A stretch of 64,000 bases of DNA from Streptomyces coacervatus (GCF_029223485.1 NZ_JARHTP010000013.1:62001-126000), one strand, 5' to 3'; shown: positions 40,730-50,672, counted from the first letter of the stretch. Numbers and translations: made by a program. The notes: generated by a model not told the origin, from the letters alone.

Positions 40730-41470
40730 CTAGTCGTCCGCGACGCGTACGACCGCCAGCGTGATGTTGTCGGGCCCGCCGGCCTCGATGGCGGCCTTCC
40801 ACAGCTCGAAGGCCGCCCGGCTGTCGTCGTGCTCTCGGACCAGTTCCTCGAGCAGGTCCGTCGTCAGCGGGTCGGTGAGGCCGTCGGTGCAGATGAGGTA
40901 GCGGTCGCCGGGTGACACGGGTGCCGCCGTCACATGGGGGTGGATGGCGCGATAGGTCGGGGTGCCGCCCAGGCACTGGGTGACCAGGGACGTCGTGCGC
41001 TGCCCGGGCCGCAGCGGTGGACTGTCGTCGACGCTCACCTGGCGCAGCCCGTCGCGGTCGGCGGCGAGGACCCGGCTGTCGCCCACGTTGAACACCAGCA
41101 GCGAGCCGGGCTGCACGACGACGCCGGCCACCGTCGTCCCCATGGCGGCGAGCTCGCCTCCCTCGGCGGCCTGGTACACGGCGCGATTGCAGGCGTTCAG
41201 AACGGCGCGGACGGTGTCCTCGGTGTCCAGTACGGGGCCCATCGACGCGATCCGGCGGGCGACCAGGGCGCTGGCCACGTCGCCGCCGGGATGCCCGCCG
41301 AGCCCGTCGGCAACGGCGACGACCAGGGGTGTGCCGAGCCGGAAGACAAGGGTCTGGGGGCTCTCGGTCACGGTGGCGCACAGGGTCCACGGCCCGACGA
41401 CGAGACTGTCCTCGTTCCGCTCGCGAAGCAGCCCGGGATGGCTCAGCGCACTCACCGCGACGTACTGCAT
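40730..41470 (-). CDS. PP2C-type serine/threonine phosphatase
   Basis: A 246-residue PPM phosphatase: SHPGLLRERNEDSLVV, VVAVADGLGGHPGGDVAS (metal-binding Asp-Gly), AAMGTTVAGVVV, VFNVGDSRVL, YLICTDGLTDPL and GGPDNITLAVV are all present. ATG 41470 gives the standard N-terminus. It is the third gene of an operon with a sensor kinase and response regulator (77 nt after the regulator) and may reverse Ser/Thr phosphorylation in the same signalling route. Confidence 0.88.
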   Translation of the reverse strand: MQYVAVSALSHPGLLRERNEDSLVVGPWTLCATVTESPQTLVFRLGTPLVVAVADGLGGHPGGDVASALVARRIASMGPVLDTEDTVRAVLNACNRAVYQAAEGGELAAMGTTVAGVVVQPGSLLVFNVGDSRVLAADRDGLRQVSVDDSPPLRPGQRTTSLVTQCLGGTPTYRAIHPHVTAAPVSPGDRYLICTDGLTDPLTTDLLEELVREHDDSRAAFELWKAAIEAGGPDNITLAVVRVADD

Positions 41471-41546
41471 GGAGCGCCACCGCCTTCCGGGCTCCTCCTT
41501 CGAGTCTAGGAGCAGCTCACCGTTTCCGCTGGTCAGAAGCGCGCGC

Positions 41547-42191
41547 TCATGCTCCCAGGTAGCGCAGCACCGCCAGCACCCGCCGGTTCGCGTCCTCCGA
41601 TGCCGGGAGGCCCAGCTTGCTGAAGATCGCCGCCACATGCTTCTCCACCGTGCCGGCCGACACCACCAGTGTCTGCGCGATCGCGGCGTTCGACCTGCCC
41701 TCCGCCATCAGGGCCAGGACCTCGCGCTCACGGGCCGTGAGCGACGCCAGACCCTCGACGCGGCGGCCGGCCCCGGCGAGTTGGGTGACGACCTCGGGAT
41801 CGAGGGCCGTTCCGCCGGCCGCCACCCGGGCCAGGGCGTCGGTGAACTCTGCGACGTTCGCGACCCGGTCCTTGAGCAGATAGCCGACGCCGGCCGAGCC
41901 CTCGGCCAGCAGTCTCGTCGCGTACTTCGTCTCGATGTACTGGGAGAACAGCAGCACGCCCGCGCCGGGTTGCTCGCGCCGGATGTCGATCGCGGCGTGC
42001 AGTCCCTCGTCCGTGTGCGTGGGCGGCATCCGGATGTCGACGACGCTGACGTCCGGCCGGTGCTCGGCCACGGCCGCCCGCAGTGCGTCGGCGTCCCCGA
42101 CGGCCGCGCACACCTCGTGGCCGCGCTCGGTGAGCATCTGTGCCAGCAACTCCCGCAGTACGGCAGCATCTTCGGCGATCACGACGCGCAT
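41547..42191 (-). CDS. NarL/LuxR-type response regulator
   Basis: A regulator of about 214 residues. The receiver domain (MRVVIAEDAAVLRELLAQMLTERGHEV) has phospho-acceptor Asp in VSVVDIRMPP and Lys in YLLKDR. The C-terminal LuxR HTH is LTAREREVLALMAEGRSNAAIAQTLVVSAGTVEKHVAAIFSKLGL. An alternative ATG lies at 42200. It follows its sensor kinase by about 42 nt and should be its partner. Confidence 0.92.
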   Translation of the reverse strand: MRVVIAEDAAVLRELLAQMLTERGHEVCAAVGDADALRAAVAEHRPDVSVVDIRMPPTHTDEGLHAAIDIRREQPGAGVLLFSQYIETKYATRLLAEGSAGVGYLLKDRVANVAEFTDALARVAAGGTALDPEVVTQLAGAGRRVEGLASLTAREREVLALMAEGRSNAAIAQTLVVSAGTVEKHVAAIFSKLGLPASEDANRRVLAVLRYLGA

Positions 42192-42233
42192 ACGGCGCAT
42201 GCTCTCACGTCCTCGTTCGCGGGCCACCGCGGC

Positions 42234-43571
42234 TCACGCATGCAGCGGCAGCGCCACCGTCACGGCCGTCGGCCCGCCGTCCGGGCTGCTGATGTCGAGA
42301 GTCCCGTCGACCGTACGCACCCGCTGCGTCAGTCCCGGGAGCCCGCTGCCCGCACCGAGCGTGGCACCACCATGGCCGTCGTCCGTCAGGCACAGCCGCA
42401 GCAGCCCCTCCTCCTGCCTGGCGCGCAGGACCGCCCGTCGGGCGCCGCTGTGCTTGATGACGTTGGTGAGCAGCTCCGCGGCACAGAAGTAGGCGATCGT
42501 CTCGATGGCCGGCGTGGGCCGCTCCGGGATGTCCACGGTCAGCTCCACGGGTACGGTGCTGCGCGCCGCCAGGGTCGCGAGGGCGTCGGGCAGGCCGTCG
42601 TCCAGTACGGGCGGATGGAGGCCGCGGGCCAGGTCGCGCAGCTCGGTGAGGGCTTCGGTGGCGTTGCTGTGGGCGGTCTCCAGCAGCCGGCGCAACCGCC
42701 CGGGGTCGGCGACCGGTTCGCCGTCCGCGCCCAGCCCCTCCTTCGCCATGTCGAGGCTCATGGCCAGCGCGACGAGCCGTACCTGCGCACCGTCGTGCAG
42801 ATCCCGCTCCAGCCGGCGCAGCAGGGCGGCGGAGTCGTCGACGGCGAGGGCGCGGGTCTCCTCCAAGTTCCGTACTCGCTGGGCGAGTTCACCTGGCCCC
42901 AGCAGGGCGCGCACCAGCCAGCGGTCCACGGCGACGATGCCGCGGGTGACCCACGGCGCCGCGAGCAGCGTGACCGCGCCGATCGCGGCTGCCACGAAGG
43001 TCCCGGCGAAGGAGGTGCTGTGCGGGGCACCGCCGCCGACCGGAATCGGAGTGATCGTCGGCATGCCTTCCGCGCCCTCGTGCGGACGCTGACCGAAGGC
43101 GGCCCAGCGCAGCGGCGCGGACAGGTTCAGCAGCCCGGTGAGCCACCAGCCCACCGCATACAACTCGACGGCGGCGACGGGCAGTTTGACCAGTACGTAC
43201 GCCGCCGACCGCCACCCGGCGGCGTCCCGCAGCCGCGCGTCCAGCCGCGCGAAGGCCCGGCCCGCGGGCCTGAGCAGCATCGGCGACGGCACCCGCTCCC
43301 CCAGCAACCCCGCTGCCAGCCCGCGATGCACGGCGGCGAAGACACGGGCGAGCCCCGTCGAGACGACCACGAGCAGCAGCCCGAGAACGGCACCGAGGAG
43401 GGAGACGGTGAGCCCGGCACCGAGGACGAGCAGGACGAGAACGAGAACAAAACCGATGACGGCAACGGGAAACCCGAGGAGACAGTAGGCGACCTCGGCC
43501 CAGGCACGTGTGGTGAACGGAGCGCGCAGCACGGCCCACCGACGGACCGCCCCCGTATATGTGTCATGCAT
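42234..43571 (-). CDS. NarL-type sensor histidine kinase
   Basis: A 445-residue membrane kinase. Four hydrophobic segments lie in residues 20-250, with an N-terminal pair of very long helices (LLGFPVAVIGFVLVLVLLVLGAGLTVSLLGAVLGLLLVVV). The HisKA_3 domain has LERDLHDGAQVRLVALAMSLDMA with the phospho-His, and the ATPase has FCAAELLTNVIKHSGA (N box) and LGAGSGLPGLTQRV (G box). I chose ATG 43571. It is the first gene of an operon with the response regulator and PP2C genes. Confidence 0.9.
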   Translation of the reverse strand: MHDTYTGAVRRWAVLRAPFTTRAWAEVAYCLLGFPVAVIGFVLVLVLLVLGAGLTVSLLGAVLGLLLVVVSTGLARVFAAVHRGLAAGLLGERVPSPMLLRPAGRAFARLDARLRDAAGWRSAAYVLVKLPVAAVELYAVGWWLTGLLNLSAPLRWAAFGQRPHEGAEGMPTITPIPVGGGAPHSTSFAGTFVAAAIGAVTLLAAPWVTRGIVAVDRWLVRALLGPGELAQRVRNLEETRALAVDDSAALLRRLERDLHDGAQVRLVALAMSLDMAKEGLGADGEPVADPGRLRRLLETAHSNATEALTELRDLARGLHPPVLDDGLPDALATLAARSTVPVELTVDIPERPTPAIETIAYFCAAELLTNVIKHSGARRAVLRARQEEGLLRLCLTDDGHGGATLGAGSGLPGLTQRVRTVDGTLDISSPDGGPTAVTVALPLHA

Positions 43572-44021
43572 GGTCCCAGTGTCCCGACGGCCAGTGAGTT
43601 CGCGGCCATCATGGTCGGGAAGAACTTCGCGACGATGGCCCGGTCGACCCGGCCGGTGACCGGCCTGCCGAGCCGATCCGGGGCACGGGCCGGCCAGCAT
43701 GACCGTGACACGTGGGGAAGGTCCTCCGGGCCAACCGGAGAGCGTCAGAAACCTTCCGCCGACCGGGCATTGCCATGACTCGCCCGCGAGCAAACGGCCT
43801 TCGCCGAGCCCACTGAACATCCGGCAGGTCGCTCCGTAGAAATGGGCCCCGGCTGCCGTAGGTATCGGCCGCACGGTGCGCAGTGTTCGCCACAGCAATG
43901 ACGGTGAGCCGTTGCCGCTGGGACAGCGGGCGCCATTGACTGAGCTCAGACGACCGCAGGCAGAAATTCACGCCTGCGCAGTCTGCACCTGTAACCGACC
44001 GGAATGAAAGGTGAGTTCACC
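43572..44021. other. Intergenic region, no supported gene
   Basis: It carries the divergent promoters of the kinase operon and the PLA2-like gene. A plus-strand frame (SEFAAIMVGKNFATMARSTRP, from about 43590) faintly recalls the start of a PPOX-type flavin protein, but it has no start or continuation. Confidence 0.5.
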
Positions 44022-44840
44022 ATGGGAAGACATCGCAAGCCGTCGGATTCACAGATACCTCGACGGGTGGGCATGGGCGTCGCCACCGCGGCCCTCGGAG
44101 TCACCGGCCTTGGCTTTGCCAGCACCACCGCGTATGCCGACAGCACCCCCTTCAACTCCGACAAGTTCAGTGGGCTGATGAACGAGCCCCTGGACACCTT
44201 CGCAGCGCAGCAGAACCAGCACGATGCCAACGATTCCACACCGGATGCGGACGGTATGCGGTGGGACCGCGACGGGTGCTCCGTCCCTGACTCGGTCGCG
44301 TCGGTCGCCGCCACGGTCGGCCAACCCCTCAAGGGCACGGCCGCGGACGCTGCCTGCAACCGGCACGATGCCGCTTACCGCACCCTCCAGAGTGCAGGTA
44401 ACTGGAATCCGAACAGCCATGCCGATGCCGACAGGCGTTTCGCCGCTGATCTCCACGACCTCCAGCAGGCCGGCAAGATCTCGGAGGTCCAGGAGGCATC
44501 GCTGGCGCTCGGCGCCGGGCTCGGCTCAAAGCTGCCGAGCGGGGCAAACGGGCTCCCCGCGTACGACGAGAGCACGGGCAGCCCTTACGAACAGTCCGGT
44601 CAGGACACAAGCCGCACCAAGCGCAGCCTGGACGACGTCGCACCTCCCCAGGAGCCGGACGACGGATCTCTCCAGGGAGCGGGAGGACCGGACCCGGACC
44701 CCCAAGAGGCCCAGGATTCCACCGCCGGCCAGGAGCAGGACCTGTGGGGTGACGACTCCTTCGCGCAGTCGGATGACGTGGCCTTCCCGGCCGGGGACGA
44801 CGGGTCATCGCAGGTTTGGGGCGGAATCGAAGAGCGCTGA
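44022..44840 (+). CDS. Secreted phospholipase A2-like protein with long acidic tail
   Basis: A 272-residue protein. Its signal peptide has a basic start (MGRHRKPSDSQIPRR) and a cleavage region TTAYADS. Residues about 77-150 match prokaryotic PLA2: WDRDGCSVPDS (calcium loop Asp-Gly), ACNRHDAAYR with the catalytic His115-Asp116 pair, and SHADADRRFAADLHDL. Residues 175-272 form a disordered, strongly acidic tail rich in Asp, Glu, Gln and Pro, not typical of bacterial PLA2. ATG 44022 has AAGGTGAG upstream. It would hydrolyse the sn-2 ester of phospholipids. Confidence 0.8.
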   Translation: MGRHRKPSDSQIPRRVGMGVATAALGVTGLGFASTTAYADSTPFNSDKFSGLMNEPLDTFAAQQNQHDANDSTPDADGMRWDRDGCSVPDSVASVAATVGQPLKGTAADAACNRHDAAYRTLQSAGNWNPNSHADADRRFAADLHDLQQAGKISEVQEASLALGAGLGSKLPSGANGLPAYDESTGSPYEQSGQDTSRTKRSLDDVAPPQEPDDGSLQGAGGPDPDPQEAQDSTAGQEQDLWGDDSFAQSDDVAFPAGDDGSSQVWGGIEER

Positions 44841-44898
44841 TTCTGCACCACCCCCTACGGGAAGCGGCGGCGTGGCGGCCATTACGGCCTCCACGCCG

Positions 44899-47709
44899 TC
44901 ATTCCGCGTGTGCCGGGGCAGAGAGGCTGGGCTGTGTGACGTGGCTGGCGGTCAGTGCCGTACCCAGTTCTGCTCGGCCGTCGATGGCGAGCTTGCGGTA
45001 GACGTGTGTGAGGTGGAACTCGACAGTCCGTCGGCTGACGAACAAGGCAGAGGCGATCGCCCGGTTGTCCATGCCAGTGGCGGCGAGAGAGGCGATGCGG
45101 TACTCGCGTTCGGTGAGCGCGCTCACTCCGGACTGACGTCTTCGCCGGGGGCGCGCACCTGTGACCAGCAGGGCACGGTGGGCGCGTTCGGACAAGGGGG
45201 TGGCGCCAGAGGCGTCGGCGAGGTCGAGTGCCTGGCGCAGGGCTTGCCGTGCATCCGCGAGACGGCCGGTCGTGTGGAGTGCCTCGCCGAGGTCGGTGAG
45301 GGTGTGGGCGAGGGCTCGCCGTGCGGGCGTGCCCTGAAGGAGGGAGGCGGCCTCGGACAGGGCGGTGACGGCGTCGCTGCCGGTCTGCAGGCGGCCCAGG
45401 GTCCGCAGACTGGTGGCGATCGTGTGGGGGGCGCCCCAGCGGCGTGCTCGTACAAGTTCTTCGTCGGCCAGGTCCATGGCGGTGGCGTGGTTGCCGAGAT
45501 GCTGGTGGACGAGTGCGGCGTGGGAGCGCCAGGGGACAAGGGCGGGGTTGTCGTATCCGCGGTCCTGCATCAGCCGTGCACAGGCTTCGAGTTCTTCCAG
45601 GGCAGCGTGATGGTTGCCTTGGACGTGGTGGTTTCGGGCGCGTGCGGCGTGCAGGCACGCCCAGCTCCAGTGACAGCCGGCAGGGCTCTGGTAGGAGGTG
45701 CGGCAGGCGTGCTCTGCTTCTTCGCCGGCACCGAGGTCGAGCAAGGCATGGAGGACCTGGGCGGTGGCGTAGGGCTGGTAGCGCTGCCCTGGGGGCGCCA
45801 GGGCGAGGGCCTGGCGGCCGAGCGACAGGGCGGATGCTATGTCGCCCGTACGGTGGGAGATTTTGGCGCGCATGGCCATGAAGAAGGACTGCAGGGGGAC
45901 GGGCTGGCGGTGCAGGCCGTCGCCGAGCAGCTGATCGCAGCAGCGGGCGGCGTCGGTGAGGCGGCCCGCGTGCAGCAGAGCGACCGTTGCGAATGCGGTC
46001 GTGAGAGCGGGTCCCTCCGTCGGCCCGGACCGGGCGAGGGCCCGGTCCGCGAAATCGGCGGCGGCGTGGGAGCACTCTCCGGTCAGCGTGGTTTTCAAGG
46101 CGAGTACGGCCAGCAGCAGACGCTGCCCGGGGCTCGTTCCGTCCAGGTCGTCGGCGATGTTGTCGCGGGCGATCCAGGCGTCGGCCACGTGCGGGGTCTC
46201 CTCCATGAAGACGAGGATGCCTTGGGCCCAGAGCCGGTACAGCGTCTCGCGGTCGTCCTCGCCGATCTGGCCGGCGAGCTCGTCCAGCAGGGTCACGGCC
46301 GCTTCGGCGCGGCCGGTGCGGACCAGCGCCTCGGCCAGGTGTGGCACCAGGGTCACCCGTACCCGGATGTCTTCTTCGCCTTCCAGGACAGTGCGCAGGT
46401 GGGAAACCGCCGAGTCGGGGTCGAGGTGCACCTCGGCGATGCCCAGCCGGGCCAGCAGCGCAGAACGGTCGGTGTCCTCAGGCGGCTCCGCCAGGGCTCG
46501 GCGCAGATACGCACCGGCGGCGGGCAGATCGGAGCGCTCGTCGGCGATGCGGGCCGCCTCCCGCAGTACCGGCACCCGCCACGCCTGCCCCTCGGGTGTG
46601 GTGAGCAGCAGCATGTCCGCGATCTGGGGGGTGGCGGCACCGAGGTCCCGCAACGCCTCGGCCGCCCGGGAACGCACTGCGCTGAGCGTGCGATCGTCTG
46701 CCAGCGCGGTGAGAACCTGCGCGATGGCGGCAGAGCTCGGTCGCCAGGGCGGGCCCACGCAGACGAGTCCGGCATCCTCCAATGCGGTGACCGCCTGCTC
46801 CACGGTCGGCATGGCCGTCCTGGCCGTCCGTGCCAGCAGCGGCAGGCCGGTCACCCGGCCGAGGGCGGTGACCGCTGTCGCCGTGGCGGTCACCGCGGGT
46901 CCGTGACGGTTCAGCAGCAGGGGCAGGGCGCGCAGGAGGGCGCGTGAGCAGATGTCGGCGGCTTGCTCCGGCGTGATTTGCGGCGGCGGGGTGCCGGTGC
47001 GGGCGATGGCATCGGCCATGGCGTCGAGCAGCCCCGGGTTGCCTCCGGTGGCGGCATGGCACACCTCTGCGCTGACGGACTCAAGGGCCTGGCCGAGCTT
47101 GCCCGCCAGGTGGCTGGCCGTGCCCAGCTCCGAGAGGGGTCGCGGGCGCAGGCGGGGGAATTCCGGGCACGCCGCCAGCGCGGTTTCGAGTGCCCCGCAC
47201 TCGGTTCCGGAGGCGGTACGGGTGGCCACGGCCAGTCCGATCGGAACTCCGTCCAGGCGACGAGCCAGGTACGCCAGCCACTGCTGGGAGAGGTCGTCGG
47301 CGTGGTGGGCGTCGTCGACCAGCAGGACCACGGGAGCCTGCCGGGACAATTGCAGAAGCAGCAGAAACAGATCGTGGAACCGCTTGACGGGCAGGGCTCG
47401 ATCACCGTGCCCCTCGGGGAGTGGAGCCGGGCCGGGGGCCGGCAGGCCGAGGTCCTTGTCGCTCAGCCGCGCATCGAGCAGTTGCCGGACGGTTCCCCAC
47501 GGCGCGTACGCCTCTTGTGGGCAGCAGCGCGCCCTCAGCACCTGGGCCTTCCGCAGCCGGGCACGCGTGGCGGCTTCCGCCAGCAGGGCACTCTTTCCGG
47601 TGCCTGCCGGGGCGTCGATCAGCGCAGCCGTACCGTTTCCCGCAAGGACCTGGCCGAGGAGGACATCCAGCATCTGCAGCTCAGTGGCGCGCTCCATGAG
47701 AGACGTCAT
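44899..47709 (-). CDS. LuxR family LAL-type (large ATP-binding) regulator
   Basis: A 936-residue regulator. Walker A is APAGTGKS (34-41) and Walker B is VVLLVDDAHHADDLSQQWL, typical of STAND/MalT-like ATPases. A long TPR-like alpha-helical middle (about 350-860) follows. The LuxR HTH is at the C-terminus: LTEREYRIASLAATGMDNRAIASALFVSRRTVEFHLTHVYRKLAI. LAL proteins activate secondary-metabolite or sugar genes after ligand and ATP binding. No biosynthetic cluster is adjacent. ATG 47709 is preceded by a GA-rich site (GGAGAG). Confidence 0.92.
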   Translation of the reverse strand: MTSLMERATELQMLDVLLGQVLAGNGTAALIDAPAGTGKSALLAEAATRARLRKAQVLRARCCPQEAYAPWGTVRQLLDARLSDKDLGLPAPGPAPLPEGHGDRALPVKRFHDLFLLLLQLSRQAPVVLLVDDAHHADDLSQQWLAYLARRLDGVPIGLAVATRTASGTECGALETALAACPEFPRLRPRPLSELGTASHLAGKLGQALESVSAEVCHAATGGNPGLLDAMADAIARTGTPPPQITPEQAADICSRALLRALPLLLNRHGPAVTATATAVTALGRVTGLPLLARTARTAMPTVEQAVTALEDAGLVCVGPPWRPSSAAIAQVLTALADDRTLSAVRSRAAEALRDLGAATPQIADMLLLTTPEGQAWRVPVLREAARIADERSDLPAAGAYLRRALAEPPEDTDRSALLARLGIAEVHLDPDSAVSHLRTVLEGEEDIRVRVTLVPHLAEALVRTGRAEAAVTLLDELAGQIGEDDRETLYRLWAQGILVFMEETPHVADAWIARDNIADDLDGTSPGQRLLLAVLALKTTLTGECSHAAADFADRALARSGPTEGPALTTAFATVALLHAGRLTDAARCCDQLLGDGLHRQPVPLQSFFMAMRAKISHRTGDIASALSLGRQALALAPPGQRYQPYATAQVLHALLDLGAGEEAEHACRTSYQSPAGCHWSWACLHAARARNHHVQGNHHAALEELEACARLMQDRGYDNPALVPWRSHAALVHQHLGNHATAMDLADEELVRARRWGAPHTIATSLRTLGRLQTGSDAVTALSEAASLLQGTPARRALAHTLTDLGEALHTTGRLADARQALRQALDLADASGATPLSERAHRALLVTGARPRRRRQSGVSALTEREYRIASLAATGMDNRAIASALFVSRRTVEFHLTHVYRKLAIDGRAELGTALTASHVTQPSLSAPAHAE

Positions 47710-47797
47710 GGGCTCTCCGTACGTCGTCGGGGCGGAACGTGTCCAAAGGAATGCGGCGGTGGCGCCGCGGTGGTGATCAGCCGGGCCGGCTCGGGCG

Positions 47798-48781
47798 TCA
47801 TCGCAGCAGGTGCTCGGCGACGGCCGTGTTGGTGACGATGCCGTTGAACAGGCCGGTCTTCAGCGCCGCCGAGGTGGCGGCAGCCCGCTCGGCACCGTCG
47901 GCGAGCAGGATCACGTCGGGCACGCGACCCAGTTCCTCGAAGCCGATGGCGATGATCCGCTCGGTGAGTTCCGGGGCGACGGGATGCCCGTCGGCGTCCA
48001 GCAGTTGGCCCACGACTTCGGCACATACTCCTCGGCGCCGGTACTTCGCGCGCTCGGTGTCGCTGAGTGCGTCGTAGACGGTGGACAGTCCCGGCCCCCA
48101 TGCGCCGACGGTGACGATGGCTTTGGTGACGTGGTGGAACTGGCTGACCGCTTCGGCGATGCCTGGCTGACGGCGGAGCATCTGGGCCGTCGCGCCATCC
48201 GGGAGGAGCAGCGGCGCGTAGATCGGATATGCGGGTCCTCGCGCGATCGAGGCGGCTCGGCGTACGGCTTCCACGACGTTGGCGTCCGCGGGCCGCAGGG
48301 GGGTCACCCCGCACAGTTGCACCACCGTGCACCGGGCCAGCACGGTCAGTTCGGGACCGAGCGCCTCGATCTCAGGGCCCCAGACGAGTCCGAGGACATC
48401 GTTGTCCGCGACGATCTCGGTGAGCAGTCCCGCGGCGACCGCGCCGAGGCGGCGGGTGAGCGTTTCCGCGCCGCCCGTGTCCTGCTCTGTCGAGGTGAAG
48501 ACGACGCTGTGGCGGAGGTTGTACCGGGTACGCAGGGCGTCGGAGCGTTCGGCGTCCAGGTCGGCGGGCAGCCGGACCTCGAGTCGGATCAGGCCCTTGT
48601 TCAGGGCGGTCTCCAGCATTCGGGCCACCTTGAAGCGGCTGACGCCGAACTCCTCCGCGATCTCGGTCTTCGACCTGCCCTCAAGGTAGAACTGACGGGC
48701 CATGGCGGCGGTTTGGACCAACTCCTCCGGTCCCGTTTGGTGCGGCGGCCTGCCGACCCGTGGTCCGTGCTGCGTACTCAT
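47798..48781 (-). CDS. SorC/DeoR-type sugar-binding transcriptional regulator
   Basis: A 327-residue regulator. The N-terminal HTH (MARQFYLEGRSKTEIAEEFGVSRFKVARMLETALNKGLIRLEV) is followed by the SorC sugar-phosphate-binding domain (VLGLVWGPEIEAL, CTVVQLCGV, AIVTVGAWGPGLSTVYDALSD, HPVAPELTERIIAIGFEEL, VAEHLL). I chose ATG 48781, with GGTGG upstream; an ATG at 48826 is also in frame but has no ribosome site. No sugar catabolic genes are adjacent, so its target is not visible here. Confidence 0.87.
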   Translation of the reverse strand: MSTQHGPRVGRPPHQTGPEELVQTAAMARQFYLEGRSKTEIAEEFGVSRFKVARMLETALNKGLIRLEVRLPADLDAERSDALRTRYNLRHSVVFTSTEQDTGGAETLTRRLGAVAAGLLTEIVADNDVLGLVWGPEIEALGPELTVLARCTVVQLCGVTPLRPADANVVEAVRRAASIARGPAYPIYAPLLLPDGATAQMLRRQPGIAEAVSQFHHVTKAIVTVGAWGPGLSTVYDALSDTERAKYRRRGVCAEVVGQLLDADGHPVAPELTERIIAIGFEELGRVPDVILLADGAERAAATSAALKTGLFNGIVTNTAVAEHLLR

Positions 48782-48847
48782 GCCGTCCACCACCTGCTGT
48801 TCCGAACCGTTCGTCGAACCTGTCATTCGAATCTGTTCTTCGCCAGA

Positions 48848-49348
48848 TCAGCCAGGGACGGGGACGGCTGCCCGCGGCAGACATACCCGCACCCACTTGC
48901 CGCCTCCGGGTGCCCACCCGGCCGTCCAGGACTCGGCCAGCGCGGCGACGATCGCAAGCCCGCGCCCGCAGTCGTCGTCGTGCCCTGCCGAGCGTCGGAC
49001 GGGCAGCTCCGGCGATTGGTCATGCACTTCGGCGTGGAGTACGTCGGGGCTGAGCCCCAGCTTCAGGGTGATCGACGACTCCGGTCCGCGCTCGTCCGCA
49101 GGCGTGGCATGTCGGCGTTGGGCCCGTGGCGATTGAGCAGCACCGTGGCAGACAGCGTTCGTGACCAGTTCACAGACGACCAGGACGGCCGCTTCGATGA
49201 GTTCCTCTGCCGCACCCCAGCGGTGCAGGGACTTCCTGGTGAAGGCCCGCGCCTGCCGGGGCGCGGTCAGGACGGCCTGCAATTCGATGGAGGCGGAGGC
49301 GACTTCGGCGTCGGCGCTCGGAACGTCGCGTTCGGCGACAGCGTTCAT
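48848..49348 (-). CDS. Anti-sigma-factor-like HATPase_c_2 protein (RsbW type)
   Basis: A 166-residue GHKL ATPase: SIELQAVLTAPRQARAFTRKSLHRWG, N-box VCELVTNAVCHGA, EVHDQSPELPV and the G-box-like GRGLAIVAALAESWTAGWAPGGGKWVRVCLP. Streptomyces has many such single-domain kinases working with SpoIIE phosphatases and STAS antagonists. ATG 49348 has GGAAGA upstream. No STAS gene is adjacent. Confidence 0.85.
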   Translation of the reverse strand: MNAVAERDVPSADAEVASASIELQAVLTAPRQARAFTRKSLHRWGAAEELIEAAVLVVCELVTNAVCHGAAQSPRAQRRHATPADERGPESSITLKLGLSPDVLHAEVHDQSPELPVRRSAGHDDDCGRGLAIVAALAESWTAGWAPGGGKWVRVCLPRAAVPVPG

Positions 49349-49769
49349 GGCGTCTTCCGATCTTTCAGAAGATTCTGGATGGCCCCTGTTGGGCTGCCGT
49401 GACCTCACCGCGCGGTCTGGCTGATGCTGCGGTGCTGAGACCGAGAGCCATAGATGACGGCCATGGACCTGGATGGGTCGGCTCTGCAGGTTTTTGCTCA
49501 ACTGAGCCAATAGACCTCATATGTTTCAGGTACCTCTATTAAAGGCCGCGACAAGCCAAAGTCAATGGGACGGCCGGGACATTCTCCAAATGGAGCGAAT
49601 AGTGCTCATACGAGCAAAACCCCTCGGTACGTCGTCGGCCGGACAGCGTCGGCCGCGCCATCACAAATGAGGCGTCAGCACGCCGGGGGTGACTGTTCCG
49701 TAGGTTTTCGCGACCGGCTCCGCAGGACTTTCTGGGAGCGCACCGTGACGTCACCGCAGTGAATTGGTC
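49349..49769. other. AT-richer intergenic region, no supported gene
   Basis: It contains the promoter side of the anti-sigma gene (a pocket of AT-rich sequence at 49500-49545) and no open frame with family features. Confidence 0.5.
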
Positions 49770-50120
49770 ATGCGCCTTCGCGGACAAGGCAAGCATCGAG
49801 CGCCCAGTCAGAGCGGGCACACAGCCGCCCGGGGCACCGCCGTCGCCGCTCTCGTCGCCGGTCTGGCCGGTTACGCCCTCACCGCCGCGCCGACGGCTTC
49901 TGCCGCCATGTGCAACCCGGGATTCGGGGGTTGGAGGCGGGCTGTTCCGACAGGGTGTTCTAAGGGCTTGCCGGGAAGCAAGTCGGCCCACCGGTCACCT
50001 TCGAGCGGACCCTCCACAGCAGCACATCGCGAACCGGACGCCCGACCTCGTCTCAGGCGACCGGGCAGACCGCATCAGAACTCAATGGAGTCGAGCATTA
50101 CCGACCTGCGTCGTGTGTAA
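49770..50120 (+). pseudogene. Remnant of a secreted protein (signal peptide kept, mature part lost)
   Basis: The start MRLRGQGKHRAPSQSGHTAARGTAVAALVAGLAGYALTAAPTASAA is a convincing Sec signal of the kind on streptomycete cell-wall hydrolases (GKHRxPS motif). After AMCNPGFGG the sequence turns to arginine- and proline-rich residues with no domain, which suggests a frameshift or deletion. It may instead be a small real secreted protein. Confidence 0.35.
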
Positions 50121-50672
50121 CTGCCAAGCAGGCGTACGAAGTTCCGGCGCCGGGTTTCGAATTGCGGCACCGGCGCGCCCTCGGCGCTCGTCGGCACCGA
50201 TGGGAACCGACACGCGGTCCGTAGACATTGGCGCCGTCCTCCGTACGTGTTTCCACAAGGGGTTCCAGAGACGGCCGCAGCAGTATCGGCAAGCCATTGC
50301 GGGCCCGGCCGAGTACGTCATTGACTTCAATCGGCGCCAATCGAGCGGGCTTTCCCGCGCGGAGACGTTGAAACCGGCAATCATCCGCCGGTGATTCACA
50401 GGGCGGCGATTCGAGACCGCCCGACCGACAGAACGGATACCCCCATGCGGCCTCCGGCTGCCCGCTTCCCCGATTCACGCACCTGCAGACCACAACGAGG
50501 TGCGGCATCTCGCCGAAGCCCGCACACATCCATGGCGGAACCCCGCCTGCCGTTCCTGACGAGCCCACGTGCCCGCACGGGCCTCCCCGCACACGGCCCG
50601 CGCCCCTCGGCACACATCCACCACTCCCGGTGTGGCGGATGCCAGGGGCGTCGGAAGGGCAGGTGACGATAA
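50121..50672. other. Intergenic region before the sigma-like gene, nothing recognised
   Basis: About 550 nt without a supported gene. A plus-strand frame at 50215-50394 (DIGAVLRTCFHKGFQRRPQQYRQAI) is open but unlike any family I know. Confidence 0.45.

Noticed and set aside
40962..43778. A 938-codon plus-strand open frame across the PP2C, response regulator and kinase genes
   Set aside because: It is antisense to three clear genes with intact catalytic motifs, and the translated product is low complexity.
43590..43780. Possible PPOX-family fragment (SEFAAIMVGKNFATM)
   Set aside because: The similarity is weak, there is no start, and the frame turns into low complexity after 40 residues.
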